From Pelagibacteraceae bacterium AG-447-E22 (GTDB taxonomy: Bacteria; Pseudomonadota; Alphaproteobacteria; Pelagibacterales; Pelagibacteraceae): a stretch of 50,267 nt of DNA. The stretch is taken from NCBI GenBank assembly GCA_003212295.1, contig QCQC01000005.1, positions 1 to 50,267 of the forward strand. The letters are read 5' to 3'. A model generated the notes under the pieces. The model did not search any database. It saw nothing but the letters and a program-made list of their open reading frames with translations, and was not told the origin of the DNA. This document shows positions 8,896 to 18,231 of the stretch, in pieces. The translations under genes were made by a program, and so were the position numbers. Numbering within the stretch: position 1 is the stretch's first letter; every line of letters starts with the position of its first letter.

Positions 8896-9708
8896 ATGAA
8901 AATTTTATTGAGAAATAATGATTTAAATGAGGCATTATCTTTTAGCTCTAATGTGGGTTTTGTGCCTACAATGGGTAGTCTCCACAAGGGTCATATTTCC
9001 CTAATTAAAAGATCTTTAAATTACTGTAATAAAACTATTGTAAGTATATTTGTTAATCCAAAACAATTTAATAACAAAAGCGATTTTAAGAGATATCCAA
9101 GAAATTTAAAAAAAGATTTAAAGATCTTAAAAAAATTAAAGGTAAATTTTGTATATACGCCAAATAAAAAACAAATTTATAACTCAAGAAACAAAATTAA
9201 AATACAACTTACAAAAAAAGATAAAATATTATGTGCAAAATATAGAAAAGGCCATTTTGAAGGTGTTATTGATGTAATGACTCGTCTGACAAAAATACTC
9301 AAACCATCAAGAATATTTATGGGAGAAAAAGACTTTCAACAATTGTTCTTAGTAAAAAAATTTATTGAGTCTAATTTTAAGTCCAAAATAATACCGTGTA
9401 AAACAATTAGAGATAAAAATAAATTAGCTTTATCCTCAAGAAATTTACTTTTAAATAAAAAAGATCTGATCAAAGCAGGCAAAATATCTAAAGAGTTAAT
9501 TTCTTTCAAAAAGAAATTATCTAAAAAAAATTTTACTAACAAAATCATTAGATTAAAGAAAAATGAATTAGAGAAATTTTATGGTATTAATATTGAATAT
9601 CTTGAAGTAAGAAATGAAAAAAATTTACAACTCTCAAAAAAAATTAAAAATTCTAGAATTTTTCTAGCATATTATTTAAACGGTATTAGATTAATAGATA
9701 ACTTTTAA
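8896..9708 (+). CDS. panC: Pantothenate synthetase
   Basis: ATP-dependent ligation of pantoate and beta-alanine to pantothenate, the coenzyme A precursor. Motifs: VGFVPTMGSLHKGHISLIK (the HKGH is the HIGH-type nucleotide motif), SIFVNPKQF, MTRLTKIL, FMGEKDFQQLFLV, and RDKNKLALSSRN (the KMSKS-like loop). An upstream in-frame ATG would add ten hydrophobic residues (MFYLLKYFIQ) not expected in this family, so the start is placed at MKILLRNN, giving 270 residues. No panB, panD or panE is nearby. Cultured SAR11 strains are often described as having an incomplete pantothenate pathway (from recall). Confidence 0.94.
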   Translation: MKILLRNNDLNEALSFSSNVGFVPTMGSLHKGHISLIKRSLNYCNKTIVSIFVNPKQFNNKSDFKRYPRNLKKDLKILKKLKVNFVYTPNKKQIYNSRNKIKIQLTKKDKILCAKYRKGHFEGVIDVMTRLTKILKPSRIFMGEKDFQQLFLVKKFIESNFKSKIIPCKTIRDKNKLALSSRNLLLNKKDLIKAGKISKELISFKKKLSKKNFTNKIIRLKKNELEKFYGINIEYLEVRNEKNLQLSKKIKNSRIFLAYYLNGIRLIDNF

Positions 9709-9711
9709 TTT

Positions 9712-11085
9712 CTATAAAAAATAAGCACCAACACCTAAAAAAGAAACAAAACCAATTACATCAGTAATTGTAGTTACAAAAACACTTGATGCTATAGCAG
9801 GATCAATATTCATCTTTTTTAATGTAACAGGCACTAATATTCCAAATAATCCAGCAACTACCATAGTTAAAATCATTGAAATAGAAATTATAAGTGAAAG
9901 TTGATAGTCTTGAAACCAAACTTGAACTATCAATGAACTTATTACAGCAAAAATAATTCCATTTAAAATACCAATATTAAATTCTTTGAGTATATTTTGA
10001 TTAAAATTATTTTTTGTTAAATCATTTGTTGCGAGTGTTCTTACAGTTACAGCTAAAGTTTGCATTCCAGCATTACCGCCCATTGATGCAACTATTGGCA
10101 TTAAGAAAGCTAGAACAACCATTTGTTCAATTGTTGCACCAAATAAACTGATACAATACGTTGCAAGAAAAGCTGTGAATAAATTTAACAATAACCAATT
10201 AAATCTTCTTTTAGTTTTTGTAATCACACCATCTGTAATTTCCTCATCACCAACACCAGCTAGTCTTAAAGCGTCTTCTTCAGCTTCTTCTTTCAAAACT
10301 GTAAGGACATCATCAGATGTAATCATGCCAACTAATTTATTATTTTTGTCAACAACACAAGCTGAATTTAAATTATAGTTCTCAAAAGAGTGTCCTACCT
10401 CTTCCCTATCCATGTCTACTGGAATTAAAAAAATTGAATCATCCATGATTGAAGACATTTTAGTATCTCTTGAAGTTCTTAGAACTTTTGAAGAAGGAAC
10501 CAAACCAATTGGTTTAAAATTTTCATCAACAATATAAATTTCCAAAAACTGTTCAGGTAGATCTTTATTTTCTCTAAGATAGTCAATTGTTTGTCCTACC
10601 GACCAATTACTTGGGATAGCTGTAAATTCCCTTTGCATAATTCTGGCAGCACTTTCCTCAGGATAACTAAGACCTTCCAAAAGAGCGAAACGATCTTTTG
10701 GTGGTAATAGACTTAAAATAGAATTTTTATCTTTTTCCTCAACATTTTCTAAAATAGCTATTGCATCATCTGACTCCAAGTTTTTTAATATTCTTACGAT
10801 TGCATCTGATGATAGATATTTAATTATTTCGGTTTGAACTGACTCATTTAGTTCAACAAACACTTCTGGGTCAATTCTAAAATTATTAAGTTTAATTAAA
10901 TTTTCTCGATCATTTAGACTTAAGTGCTCAATTATATCAGCAGCATCAGCTGGATGCATTTCCTTAAAAGAATTTGTAATAAATTGAGCGTCGTTATTAG
11001 AGATTTTATCAGTAACAACTTTTATATATTCTTTATTAAATTCAAAATTGACTTTTTTATCTTTGATTTTTTTTATTAAAGTCAT
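9712..11085 (-). CDS. mgtE: Magnesium transporter MgtE
   Basis: Mg2+ channel/transporter gated by cytosolic Mg2+. Domains: N-terminal helical MgtE_N domain (about residues 35-135, with MHPADAADIIEHLS), a paired CBS region (about 140-265), a plug helix, and five transmembrane helices from about 290 to the end. The pore region shows MGGNAGMQTLAVTVR, and the last helix has FVTTITDVIGF with the aspartate used for Mg2+ in characterised members. Length (457) is normal. Its stop lies three bases from the convergent panC stop, and 60 bases separate its start from the divergent lipB. Confidence 0.96.
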   Translation of the reverse strand: MTLIKKIKDKKVNFEFNKEYIKVVTDKISNNDAQFITNSFKEMHPADAADIIEHLSLNDRENLIKLNNFRIDPEVFVELNESVQTEIIKYLSSDAIVRILKNLESDDAIAILENVEEKDKNSILSLLPPKDRFALLEGLSYPEESAARIMQREFTAIPSNWSVGQTIDYLRENKDLPEQFLEIYIVDENFKPIGLVPSSKVLRTSRDTKMSSIMDDSIFLIPVDMDREEVGHSFENYNLNSACVVDKNNKLVGMITSDDVLTVLKEEAEEDALRLAGVGDEEITDGVITKTKRRFNWLLLNLFTAFLATYCISLFGATIEQMVVLAFLMPIVASMGGNAGMQTLAVTVRTLATNDLTKNNFNQNILKEFNIGILNGIIFAVISSLIVQVWFQDYQLSLIISISMILTMVVAGLFGILVPVTLKKMNIDPAIASSVFVTTITDVIGFVSFLGVGAYFL

Positions 11086-11145
11086 AAATTTACCTATTAT
11101 TCTGACGGAACTTTTAATACATAATAAAAAGATTACAATTTATAA

Positions 11146-11766
11146 ATGAACATAGAAATTAAAAAGTCACAAAAACCAGTAAATTATGAAGATGCCTTAA
11201 AATTTATGGAGAAACGACTATTGGAAATAGACCAAAATAAATCTAATGACTTAATTTGGATTTTAGAACACGAAGATATCTATACAGCTGGAACTAGTTA
11301 TAAAGAAAGTGAAATTATCGATAAATCAATTCAGGTCCTAAAAACAAATAGAGGGGGGAAAATTACATATCATGGACCTGGACAATTAATTTGTTATTTT
11401 GTGATTAGTTTAAAAAAAAGAAAAAAAGATATAAGAAAATTTATATCTATTATAGAAAAGACAATTATTGAAACTCTTAAATATTATTCAATCGATACAT
11501 TTCCAGATAAAAATAATATAGGTGTATGGTATAATGATAACTCAAATATAAAAAAAATAGCTGCGATAGGTGTGAGAGTAAGTAAATGGATAGCCTATCA
11601 CGGATTTTCAATAAATATAAATAACGATTTAAAAAAATATGATGCAATAATACCTTGTGGAATAAATGATAAAGGAGTTACCAGCTTAAATAATATTAAA
11701 GATCAAAACTACAAAGGTATTGAAGACAAGTTAATTGATAATTTTATTTCAAATTTGAAAAGTTAA
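11146..11766 (+). CDS. lipB: Octanoyl-(acyl carrier protein):protein octanoyltransferase LipB
   Basis: Transfers octanoyl from acyl carrier protein to lipoyl domains (pyruvate and 2-oxoglutarate dehydrogenases, glycine cleavage H protein) before LipA adds sulfur. The signature [17 protein letters not shown] is near residue 66-82; the lysine-bearing [18 protein letters not shown] near 140; the catalytic cysteine is C171 in [12 protein letters not shown]. Length (206) is normal. The last 23 bases overlap the 3' end of rluC on the other strand, so no terminator can lie between them. A TACAAT box stands about 12 bases before the ATG with no good -35 partner. Confidence 0.95.
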   Translation: MNIEIKKSQKPVNYEDALKFMEKRLLEIDQNKSNDLIWILEHEDIYTAGTSYKESEIIDKSIQVLKTNRGGKITYHGPGQLICYFVISLKKRKKDIRKFISIIEKTIIETLKYYSIDTFPDKNNIGVWYNDNSNIKKIAAIGVRVSKWIAYHGFSININNDLKKYDAIIPCGINDKGVTSLNNIKDQNYKGIEDKLIDNFISNLKS

Positions 11767-12661
11767 GTCTTTTAGTTCTCATTAGTTTTTTAAAATAATC
11801 TGGAAGTAATGCTTTGTAAGTGTATTTTTTATTTTCTATCATAAATCTTATTTGATAAGAATGAAGCATTAATTCTTTATTCAAACCTTTCGTTGATTTA
11901 AATGTTCTATATTTTTTATCTCCATAAATTGAATGGCCAATATTGAATAATTGTTTTCGTAATTGATGTTTTCTACCTGTAATAGGTTTCATCTCTACTA
12001 AACTAGAGTTTGAATTCTTGTCCAAAACTTTAAAAATTGTTTTTGCTTTTTCAACAATTTTTTTGCCATTATCATATCTTGTTAATTCATCTGTCCATTC
12101 ACCTGAATTTTTTTCTAATTCACCGTTACATATAGCAAGATATGTTTTATGAACTTTTCTCAGTCTGAATAAAGAAGTTAATAATTGTGCGGTTTGTCTA
12201 TTTTTAGCCATTATAAAAACTCCTGAGGTATCTTTATCTAATCTATGAACTGAAAAAGGCTTTATCCCATCAAAAATTTTACTTTTTGCAAATATATCAA
12301 TTAAATTCTTTTTTGATTTGGTACCTCCTTGTACTGAAATTCCTGCACTCTTGTTTAAAACTATAAAGTTTTCATTATTATCTATAACCAGATCTTCATT
12401 TGACTTAATTATTTTGGTTGAGGGATCATATGTTTTTTTTTTTTGAATATAGTTTTCTTTGAAATTTAAATTGAATATATCTATTTTATCATTGGTTTGT
12501 ACTTTAAATGAACTTTTAACTTTCTTTTTATTTATTTTGATTTTTCCAGCTCTTAAAGATTTTTCTATTAAACCTTGTGGGATGTTGCCTATTTTGTTTC
12601 TTAACCATCTGTCTAAACGCATGCTATTATACGTTGAGTCAACGATGTAACTTTTAACCAT
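11744..12661 (-). CDS. rluC: RluC/RluD-family 23S rRNA pseudouridine synthase
   Basis: Converts specific uridines in 23S rRNA to pseudouridine. An N-terminal S4 RNA-binding domain ([20 protein letters not shown], then [10 protein letters not shown]) is followed by the catalytic domain with D142 in [15 protein letters not shown] and the [14 protein letters not shown] motif near residue 228. The position after the alpha operon is shared by several alphaproteobacteria and the family fits RluC, but RluA/C/D paralogues cannot be separated safely by eye. It starts 22 bases after rplQ and is probably the last gene of the ribosomal protein transcript. Confidence 0.88.
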   Translation of the reverse strand: MVKSYIVDSTYNSMRLDRWLRNKIGNIPQGLIEKSLRAGKIKINKKKVKSSFKVQTNDKIDIFNLNFKENYIQKKKTYDPSTKIIKSNEDLVIDNNENFIVLNKSAGISVQGGTKSKKNLIDIFAKSKIFDGIKPFSVHRLDKDTSGVFIMAKNRQTAQLLTSLFRLRKVHKTYLAICNGELEKNSGEWTDELTRYDNGKKIVEKAKTIFKVLDKNSNSSLVEMKPITGRKHQLRKQLFNIGHSIYGDKKYRTFKSTKGLNKELMLHSYQIRFMIENKKYTYKALLPDYFKKLMRTKRLNFSNLK

Positions 12662-12683
12662 GATTAATCTTTAAGCTACAATT

Positions 12684-13127
12684 TTAAGCTGTAGGTATTT
12701 TTTTTTCTTCTTTTTTATTTACTTCTTTTGCAGGATCTTTCTTCTTTTTATCAACTCTTTTTGCCTCTACATCTCGATCGACAAATTCAATAATTGCCAT
12801 TGGAGCATTATCACCATATCTAAATCCAGCTTTAATTATTCTGGTATAACCACCCGATCTTTTTTCGTATCTTTTAGATAAAGTTTTTTTTACCTTGTTG
12901 GCTGACTTTATGTCTTGTAGTTGAGAGACTAACATTTTAGTATTATGTAAAGTATCATTCTTTCCTAAAGTAATTATTTTATCCGCTTGAGGTTTTAAAA
13001 ATTTTGCTTTTGGTAAAGTCGTTTTAATCTGCTCATATTTAATTAAAGAATTAAGCATATTTTTAAGTAACGCTTTTCTGTGTTCGGATGTCCTATTTAG
13101 TTTTTTATTAGCAAAACCATGTCTCAT
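12684..13127 (-). CDS. rplQ: Ribosomal protein bL17
   Basis: Large-subunit protein near the exit-tunnel rim. The core [20 protein letters not shown] is canonical, and [22 protein letters not shown] marks the end of the conserved fold. A lysine/glutamate-rich tail of about 30 residues follows (147 residues in total against about 127 in E. coli), a common alphaproteobacterial trait. The ATG comes directly after the rpoA stop. Confidence 0.97.
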   Translation of the reverse strand: MRHGFANKKLNRTSEHRKALLKNMLNSLIKYEQIKTTLPKAKFLKPQADKIITLGKNDTLHNTKMLVSQLQDIKSANKVKKTLSKRYEKRSGGYTRIIKAGFRYGDNAPMAIIEFVDRDVEAKRVDKKKKDPAKEVNKKEEKKIPTA

Positions 13128-14156
13128 TTAAATAGTTTCCTCCAATTTTTTTGACATTTCAGCAATATTGTCTGGTGGCCAATTAGGTATTTCCATCCCT
13201 AGGTATAATGACATTCCTGTTAAAACTTCTTTTATCTCATTTAACGATTTTCTACCAAAATTTGGTGTTCTTAACATTTCACCTTCGGATTTTTGCACTA
13301 AATCACCTATATAAATTATATTGTCATTCTTCAAACAATTCATTGACCTAACAGATAGCTCTAGTTCATCAACTTTTCTTAATAAGTTTTTATTAAACTC
13401 TGGCTCTGTAGAAACTTCTTTAACTGGAGCCTCAACAGGTTCATCAAAATTTATAAACATTTTCAATTGATCTTGAAAGATTCTAGCAGAATAAGCAACA
13501 GCATCTTCTGCAGAAATAGAACCATTAGTTTCTACTTCCATTGTTAATTTATCATAGTCAAGAGCTTTACCTTCTCTTGCGGTACTAACTGAATAAGAAA
13601 CTTTTTTGACTGGACTATAAAGTGAGTCTATAGCAATTAGGCCTAAAGGAGGTTCTTCGGGTTTGTTTAATTCCGCTGGAACATATCCTTTTCCAGTGTT
13701 TACATTCATCTCCATATGAAAATTTGTATTTTCATCTAAATTACAAATTACTAAATCTGGGTTTAAAATTTCTACATCTGCGACTGAAGTAATATTTGAT
13801 GCCTTAACTTCACCTGGGCCCTTAGCATCTAAAACTAATTTTTTTGTACCATCTGATGAACATTTTAAAGCTAAAGATTTTACATTAAGAACAATATCTG
13901 TAACATCCTCTCGAACACCCTTTATTGATGTAAATTCATGTAAAACACCATCAATTTGAATTGAAGTAACAGCAGCACCCCTAATGGAAGAAAGCAAAAT
14001 TCTTCTTAATGAATTTCCAAGAGTTAATCCGTAACCTTTCTCTAAAGGTTCTGCAATTATTGTAGCATGTGTTTGGTCATCACTAATTTTCACATCTAGT
14101 TTAGTTGGTTTAATTAATGATTTCCAATTTTTTACATTAATATTTTCAGTTTCCAT
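13128..14156 (-). CDS. rpoA: RNA polymerase alpha subunit
   Basis: Dimerises to scaffold RNA polymerase assembly; the C-terminal domain contacts upstream promoter DNA and activators. The N-terminal domain shows [20 protein letters not shown] near residue 37 and the dimer interface through about 235. After a linker, the C-terminal domain begins [18 protein letters not shown] and carries [17 protein letters not shown], the helix-hairpin-helix DNA-contacting part. Length (342) is normal. Its ATG overlaps the rpsK stop by one base. As in other alphaproteobacteria rpsD is not between rpsK and rpoA. Confidence 0.98.
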   Translation of the reverse strand: METENINVKNWKSLIKPTKLDVKISDDQTHATIIAEPLEKGYGLTLGNSLRRILLSSIRGAAVTSIQIDGVLHEFTSIKGVREDVTDIVLNVKSLALKCSSDGTKKLVLDAKGPGEVKASNITSVADVEILNPDLVICNLDENTNFHMEMNVNTGKGYVPAELNKPEEPPLGLIAIDSLYSPVKKVSYSVSTAREGKALDYDKLTMEVETNGSISAEDAVAYSARIFQDQLKMFINFDEPVEAPVKEVSTEPEFNKNLLRKVDELELSVRSMNCLKNDNIIYIGDLVQKSEGEMLRTPNFGRKSLNEIKEVLTGMSLYLGMEIPNWPPDNIAEMSKKLEETI

Positions 14157-14605
14157 TAAACTCTCCTTTTTTTTGGTGGCCTTGTACCATTATGTGGCAT
14201 TGGCGTTGTATCTTTAATTGATAAAATTTTAAATCCTCGTGCTTGTAATGCTCTAAGAGCAGTTTCACGCCCTGAACCAGGTCCTTTAATCTCTACTGAT
14301 AAAGTTTTCATACCATATTCTAATGCTTTTGATGCTGCAGCATCAGCTGCTATTTGTGCTGCATAAGGAGTAGATTTTCTTGAACCTTTGAAACCTTTTT
14401 GACCTGCAGAAGCCCATGAAACTACGTTGCCATTAGTATCTGCGATCGAAATAATTGTATTGTTAAATGTAGATTGCACGTAAGCAATACCATTTAAAAT
14501 ATTTTTCTTAATCTTTTTTTTTTTTGAATATGAACTTTTATTAGCTTTTTTTAAAGTTTTTTCACTTTTATTATCTTTGTTTTCAACTTTTTCTGTTTTA
14601 GCCAT
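14156..14605 (-). CDS. rpsK: Ribosomal protein uS11
   Basis: Small-subunit platform protein near the mRNA exit. The conserved body runs from [19 protein letters not shown] through [20 protein letters not shown] to the C-terminal [14 protein letters not shown]. An N-terminal lysine-rich extension of about 20 residues makes it 149 residues against about 129 in E. coli. No internal start would give the canonical length, so the extension looks genuine. It follows rpsM by two bases. Confidence 0.97.
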   Translation of the reverse strand: MAKTEKVENKDNKSEKTLKKANKSSYSKKKKIKKNILNGIAYVQSTFNNTIISIADTNGNVVSWASAGQKGFKGSRKSTPYAAQIAADAAASKALEYGMKTLSVEIKGPGSGRETALRALQARGFKILSIKDTTPMPHNGTRPPKKRRV

Positions 14606-14607
14606 AA

Positions 14608-14991
14608 TTATTTTTTAAGTGGTGTTAATTTTTTTCCAGCAATTGCAATTGCTTTACCTTTTCTCGTTCTTGCATTACATCTTGTCCTTTGACCGCGAAC
14701 TGGTAGTTTTTTTCTATGTCTACTTCCTCTATAACAGGCAAGATCAATTAATCTTTTAATGCTTAGTGAATAATCTCGCCTAAGATCACCTTCTACTTTA
14801 AAATTTTGGTCGATATATTCTCTTATCTTTAGAATTTCATCATCAGTAAGTTCATTTACTCTTTTCTTCCTCGGAATTTCTAAAGATGAACAGATCTGTT
14901 TTGAAAATTTATTACCGATACCATAAATATATGTTAATCCAACGTGGACTAACTTATTTTGTGGGATATTAATTCCTGCAATACGAGCCAT
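14608..14991 (-). CDS. rpsM: Ribosomal protein uS13
   Basis: Head protein of the small subunit that contacts 50S and the P-site tRNA. It starts [19 protein letters not shown] and ends [20 protein letters not shown], both canonical; 127 residues is slightly longer than in E. coli. It is the first gene after the only 50-base gap inside the ribosomal cluster, and that gap holds a good promoter-like sequence, so rpsM probably heads a separately started alpha-operon message. Confidence 0.97.
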   Translation of the reverse strand: MARIAGINIPQNKLVHVGLTYIYGIGNKFSKQICSSLEIPRKKRVNELTDDEILKIREYIDQNFKVEGDLRRDYSLSIKRLIDLACYRGSRHRKKLPVRGQRTRCNARTRKGKAIAIAGKKLTPLKK

Positions 14992-15015
14992 AAATTTTTG
15001 AGATAAATTCAGCCT

Positions 15016-15043
15016 TTTATATAAGAAGATCTTCTAAAGTCAA
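15016..15043 (-). promoter_or_regulatory. Predicted sigma-70 promoter of the rpsM-rpsK-rpoA-rplQ unit
   Basis: Reading the minus strand, TTGACT (5 of 6) is separated by 16 bases from TATAAA (5 of 6). The start of transcription would fall near 15009, about 18 bases before the rpsM ATG. The spacer contains a perfect 12-base palindrome, AGAAGATCTTCT (15024-15035), which could be an operator or chance. The site lies in the adk-rpsM gap and overlaps no coding sequence. Confidence 0.6.
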
Positions 15044-15047
15044 TGTC

Positions 15048-15611
15048 TTAAACTGTTATAAAAGCATCGATTTTTGCAGTTATTTCCTCAATTTTTAACG
15101 CCCCATCTATTTCATAAAAATTTGAATTTTTATTATAGAAATCCAAGACTGGTTTTGTTGTTTTCATATAAGTGTCATAACGTTTTAAAATAGTGTCAGT
15201 GTCATCATCTGATCTATTTTCTATTTTTTTTCTTTTTTCAATTCTTTCAATTATTATCTCTTTATTTACATTAAGAAAAAAAATTAAATCTATCTTTTGA
15301 GCAGAATTACTCATTAATAATTCTAAGTTTTTAGCTTGATTTAATGATCTTGGATATCCATCAAAAATTAATCTATTTTTTTTTAGTGGATCAGTTACAG
15401 CTTTTTCTATTAAATTATTTATTATTTCATCATCAACAAATTTACCTTCATTCATATTATTAATAATATTTCTTCCAATTTCAGAGTTATTTTTAATTTC
15501 ATTTCTCAACATTTCGCCTGTTGATATTTGAAATCCATTTAATTTTTTAACTAAATATTTTGACTGAGTGCCCTTCCCTGCTCCCGGAGGACCAAATAAA
15601 ATAATATTCAC
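15048..15611 (-). CDS. adk: Adenylate kinase, short form
   Basis: Balances ATP + AMP with 2 ADP. The P-loop is FGPPGAGKGTQ at residues 5-15, the AMP-binding loop FDGYPRSLNQA near 84, with TGEMLRNE near 32. The lid is short: RIEKRKKIENRSDDDTDT leads straight into LKRYDTY, with none of the inserted zinc or hydrogen-bonded lid domain of long forms; 187 residues fits the short type. The start codon is GTG, placed directly after the secY TAA. Its position between secY and rpsM is typical of alphaproteobacteria. Confidence 0.96.
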   Translation of the reverse strand: MNIILFGPPGAGKGTQSKYLVKKLNGFQISTGEMLRNEIKNNSEIGRNIINNMNEGKFVDDEIINNLIEKAVTDPLKKNRLIFDGYPRSLNQAKNLELLMSNSAQKIDLIFFLNVNKEIIIERIEKRKKIENRSDDDTDTILKRYDTYMKTTKPVLDFYNKNSNFYEIDGALKIEEITAKIDAFITV

Positions 15612-16895
15612 TTAAGTTCTACCAAATTTTGTCTTTTTAATTAATTGTTCATATTGAGAGCTCATTAATCTTGTTTGGATTTGAGTGACTGTGTCTATCG
15701 CTACTACAACTACGATTAAGATTGATGTTCCTCCTAAATAAAATGGAATTGGGTAATTTGCAATTAAAAATTCGGGCATTAAACAAACTAAAGTTAGATA
15801 TAAAGCTCCAATTGTTGTCAATTTAGTTAATATATTTTCAATATAAAGTGCAGTACTTTCTCCTGGTCTAATACCTGGAATAAATCCTCCATACTTTCTC
15901 AAATTCTCTGCGGTTTCGGTTGGGTTAAATGTTATAGAGGTATAAAAAAAGGTAAAAAATATTATCCCAGATGCATATAACAACATATATAAAGGCTGAC
16001 CTTGAGTAAAATAAGAACTAAGATTTAAAAAAGTCTCATTATCTGAAAAGTTAAAGTTAGAAAATGTGACCGGTAGCAATAATAAAGCAGATGCAAAAAT
16101 TGCTGGTATTACCCCTGCTTGATTTATTTTTAAAGGTAAATGTGATGACTCTCCACCATACATTTTATTTCCCATTTGTCTTTTAGGGTAATTGATCAAT
16201 ATTTTTCTTAGTGCTCTTTCCATAAAAACAATAAATAAAATTGTAAGTATTAACAAAACAAAAATTGATAAAATCATTATTGTTGATACTGCACCTGTTC
16301 TTCCCAATTCAAAAGTTGTAACTAAAGCTCTAGGTATTTCTGCTACAATTCCTGCAAAAATGATTAATGATATTCCGTTTCCAATTCCACGTTGGGTTAT
16401 TTGTTCACCTAACCACATTAAAAAAATCGTTCCAGCAACTATAGTTGTTACTGTTGTGATTTTGAAAAAAACTCCTGGATTAATAACTAAGTCAGCTGAT
16501 GATTCTAGACCGACTGATAGACCGTAGCCTTGTACAGTAGCTAACAGGACTGTTCCGTATCTAGTAATTTGAGTAATCTTTGCTCTTCCTGTTTCTCCTT
16601 GAGCTTTTAAGTTTTTAAAATAATCAGAAACACCTGTTAATAATTGTACAATAATCGATGAAGAAATATAAGGCATTATACCCAAAGCAAAAATAGCCAT
16701 TCTACTAACAGCTCCACCAGCAAAAACATTGAACATTCCAAGTAAACCTTTTTGATTACCATCCATCAAAACTTTTAATTGTTCTGGATCAATACCCGGC
16801 AAAGGTACAAAAGTTCCAAATCTATAAACTGACAATATTGCTATAGTAAAAATTATTCTATTTCTGAGATCATTAGTTGAAGTAGAAGAACTCAT
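15612..16895 (-). CDS. secY: SecY, protein translocase channel subunit
   Basis: Central pore of the SecYEG translocon in the inner membrane. The product has 427 residues and ten predicted transmembrane helices. Family marks include YRFGTFVPLPGIDPEQL near the N-terminus, FNVFAGGAVSRMAIFALGIM in the plug/TM2 region, ERALRKILINYPKRQMG in the cytosolic loop C4 that binds ribosome and SecA, and IRPGESTALYIE in loop C5. It starts six bases after rplO in the usual spc-operon position. Confidence 0.97.
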   Translation of the reverse strand: MSSSTSTNDLRNRIIFTIAILSVYRFGTFVPLPGIDPEQLKVLMDGNQKGLLGMFNVFAGGAVSRMAIFALGIMPYISSSIIVQLLTGVSDYFKNLKAQGETGRAKITQITRYGTVLLATVQGYGLSVGLESSADLVINPGVFFKITTVTTIVAGTIFLMWLGEQITQRGIGNGISLIIFAGIVAEIPRALVTTFELGRTGAVSTIMILSIFVLLILTILFIVFMERALRKILINYPKRQMGNKMYGGESSHLPLKINQAGVIPAIFASALLLLPVTFSNFNFSDNETFLNLSSYFTQGQPLYMLLYASGIIFFTFFYTSITFNPTETAENLRKYGGFIPGIRPGESTALYIENILTKLTTIGALYLTLVCLMPEFLIANYPIPFYLGGTSILIVVVVAIDTVTQIQTRLMSSQYEQLIKKTKFGRT

Positions 16896-16901
16896 AAAAT
16901 T

Positions 16902-17357
16902 TTAATTTTTTTTTAATTGAATTGATCCACCAATTTTTTCTAATTTTTCAATTGCGGCTTTTGAAGCTAAATCTGCCTCTATATTAATTTTAGATTTAAT
17001 TGATCCTTTGCCCAATATTTTTAATTTTTTTGAATTTTTATTTATTAAATTTAGTTTTTTTAGTGACTCTGTATTTATAACACTATTCGTAAGTATTTTT
17101 TTTTTATCAATATGGTTTTGAATGTTTTCTAAATTTAAAATTGCAACTTTATCTTTGTTTATAGGATTAAAACCTCTTTTAGGTAATCTCCTATATAAAG
17201 GCATTTGACCCCCTTCAAAACTTTTAATTGCAACTCCCGATCTAGATTTCTGACCTTTAACACCTCTACCTGATGTTTTACCTTTCCCTGAGCCAATTCC
17301 TCTTCCAACTCTAATCTTTTTTTTTAAATTTTTTTTTCTATTGTTGAGTTTTATCAT
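16902..17357 (-). CDS. rplO: Ribosomal protein uL15
   Basis: Large-subunit protein that stabilises 23S rRNA domains. The glycine/arginine-rich N-terminus [20 protein letters not shown] and the [11 protein letters not shown] motif are diagnostic; 151 residues is normal. The second half is lysine- and asparagine-rich. Its start overlaps the rpsE stop by one base, so no rpmD (uL30) gene can fit between them. Confidence 0.97.
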   Translation of the reverse strand: MIKLNNRKKNLKKKIRVGRGIGSGKGKTSGRGVKGQKSRSGVAIKSFEGGQMPLYRRLPKRGFNPINKDKVAILNLENIQNHIDKKKILTNSVINTESLKKLNLINKNSKKLKILGKGSIKSKINIEADLASKAAIEKLEKIGGSIQLKKN

Positions 17358-17872
17358 TATCCTCTTTTTTCTATAATTTCAGAAATTTTTTTATTCCTTA
17401 TTGTTGATATTTGTTTTGGAGAGTTTTGTTTCATTAAAGCTTTCATGGTTGCTCTAATTACGTTATGTGCGTTAGAGGTACCCATTGATTTTGCCACTAT
17501 GTCTTTTACACCTAAAACTTCGCAAACAGCTCTCACAGGACCACCAGCAATTATACCCGTACCTTTAGAGGCAGCTCTCAAGACTATTCTTCCAGATCCA
17601 TCTTTTGCTTTAACATCATGATGAATAGTTCTTCCTTCTCTAAGTGGAATTTGAATTAACTTTCTTCTAGCCATTTCATTAGCTTTTTTAATAGCGTCAG
17701 GAACCTGTTTTGCTTTTGCATGTGCTATGCCTATTCTTCCTGCTTGATTTCCTACTACAACTAATGCCGAAAAACCAAATCTACGACCTCCTTTTACAAC
17801 TTTTGTAATTCTATTAATGTGAACTAACTTCTCTAAAATATCGTCTGTCTTTTTTTCTTTAGTATTATTCAT
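17357..17872 (-). CDS. rpsE: Ribosomal protein uS5
   Basis: Small-subunit protein at the mRNA entry, involved in decoding fidelity. [20 protein letters not shown] and [20 protein letters not shown] are the conserved double-stranded RNA-binding fold and second domain; [19 protein letters not shown] follows. Length (171) is standard. It starts two bases after rplR. Confidence 0.97.
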   Translation of the reverse strand: MNNTKEKKTDDILEKLVHINRITKVVKGGRRFGFSALVVVGNQAGRIGIAHAKAKQVPDAIKKANEMARRKLIQIPLREGRTIHHDVKAKDGSGRIVLRAASKGTGIIAGGPVRAVCEVLGVKDIVAKSMGTSNAHNVIRATMKALMKQNSPKQISTIRNKKISEIIEKRG

Positions 17873-17874
17873 AA

Positions 17875-18231
17875 TTAAAATTCCATTCCATTTTTTCTTA
17901 ATGTTTCAGCAAAAATTTTTACTCTGCCATGATATTTATATATTCCTCTATCAAAAAAAATCTTTGTTATTTTTTTCTCCTGTGCTTTTTTAGCTAATTT
18001 TTCTGCAACAATTTTTGATAATTCAGTCTTATTGACTTTATTTTGTGATTTTAAATCTTTTTGATTTGATGATGCAGATAAAAGAGTGATATTTTTCTTA
18101 TCATCAATTATTTGTGCAGATATATTTTTTGAAGTTCTCGATATAGATAATCTATATCTATCTAATGAAGCAACTTTTTTCAATTTATTGCTAACTCTAA
18201 ATCTTTTCCTAATATTTGTATTAAGTTTCAT
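17875..18231 (-). CDS. rplR: Ribosomal protein uL18
   Basis: Binds 5S rRNA together with L5 (and L25 where present) in the central protuberance. The N-terminal basic segment ([12 protein letters not shown]), [20 protein letters not shown] and the C-terminal [20 protein letters not shown] are as in the family; 118 residues is normal. It overlaps rplF by one base. Confidence 0.97.
   Translation of the reverse strand: MKLNTNIRKRFRVSNKLKKVASLDRYRLSISRTSKNISAQIIDDKKNITLLSASSNQKDLKSQNKVNKTELSKIVAEKLAKKAQEKKITKIFFDRGIYKYHGRVKIFAETLRKNGMEF

Noticed and set aside
14156-14605. Mis-annotated start in rpsK because of the long N-terminus
   Set aside because: No internal ATG, GTG or TTG suits the canonical length, and the extension is basic like other ribosomal tails in this window.
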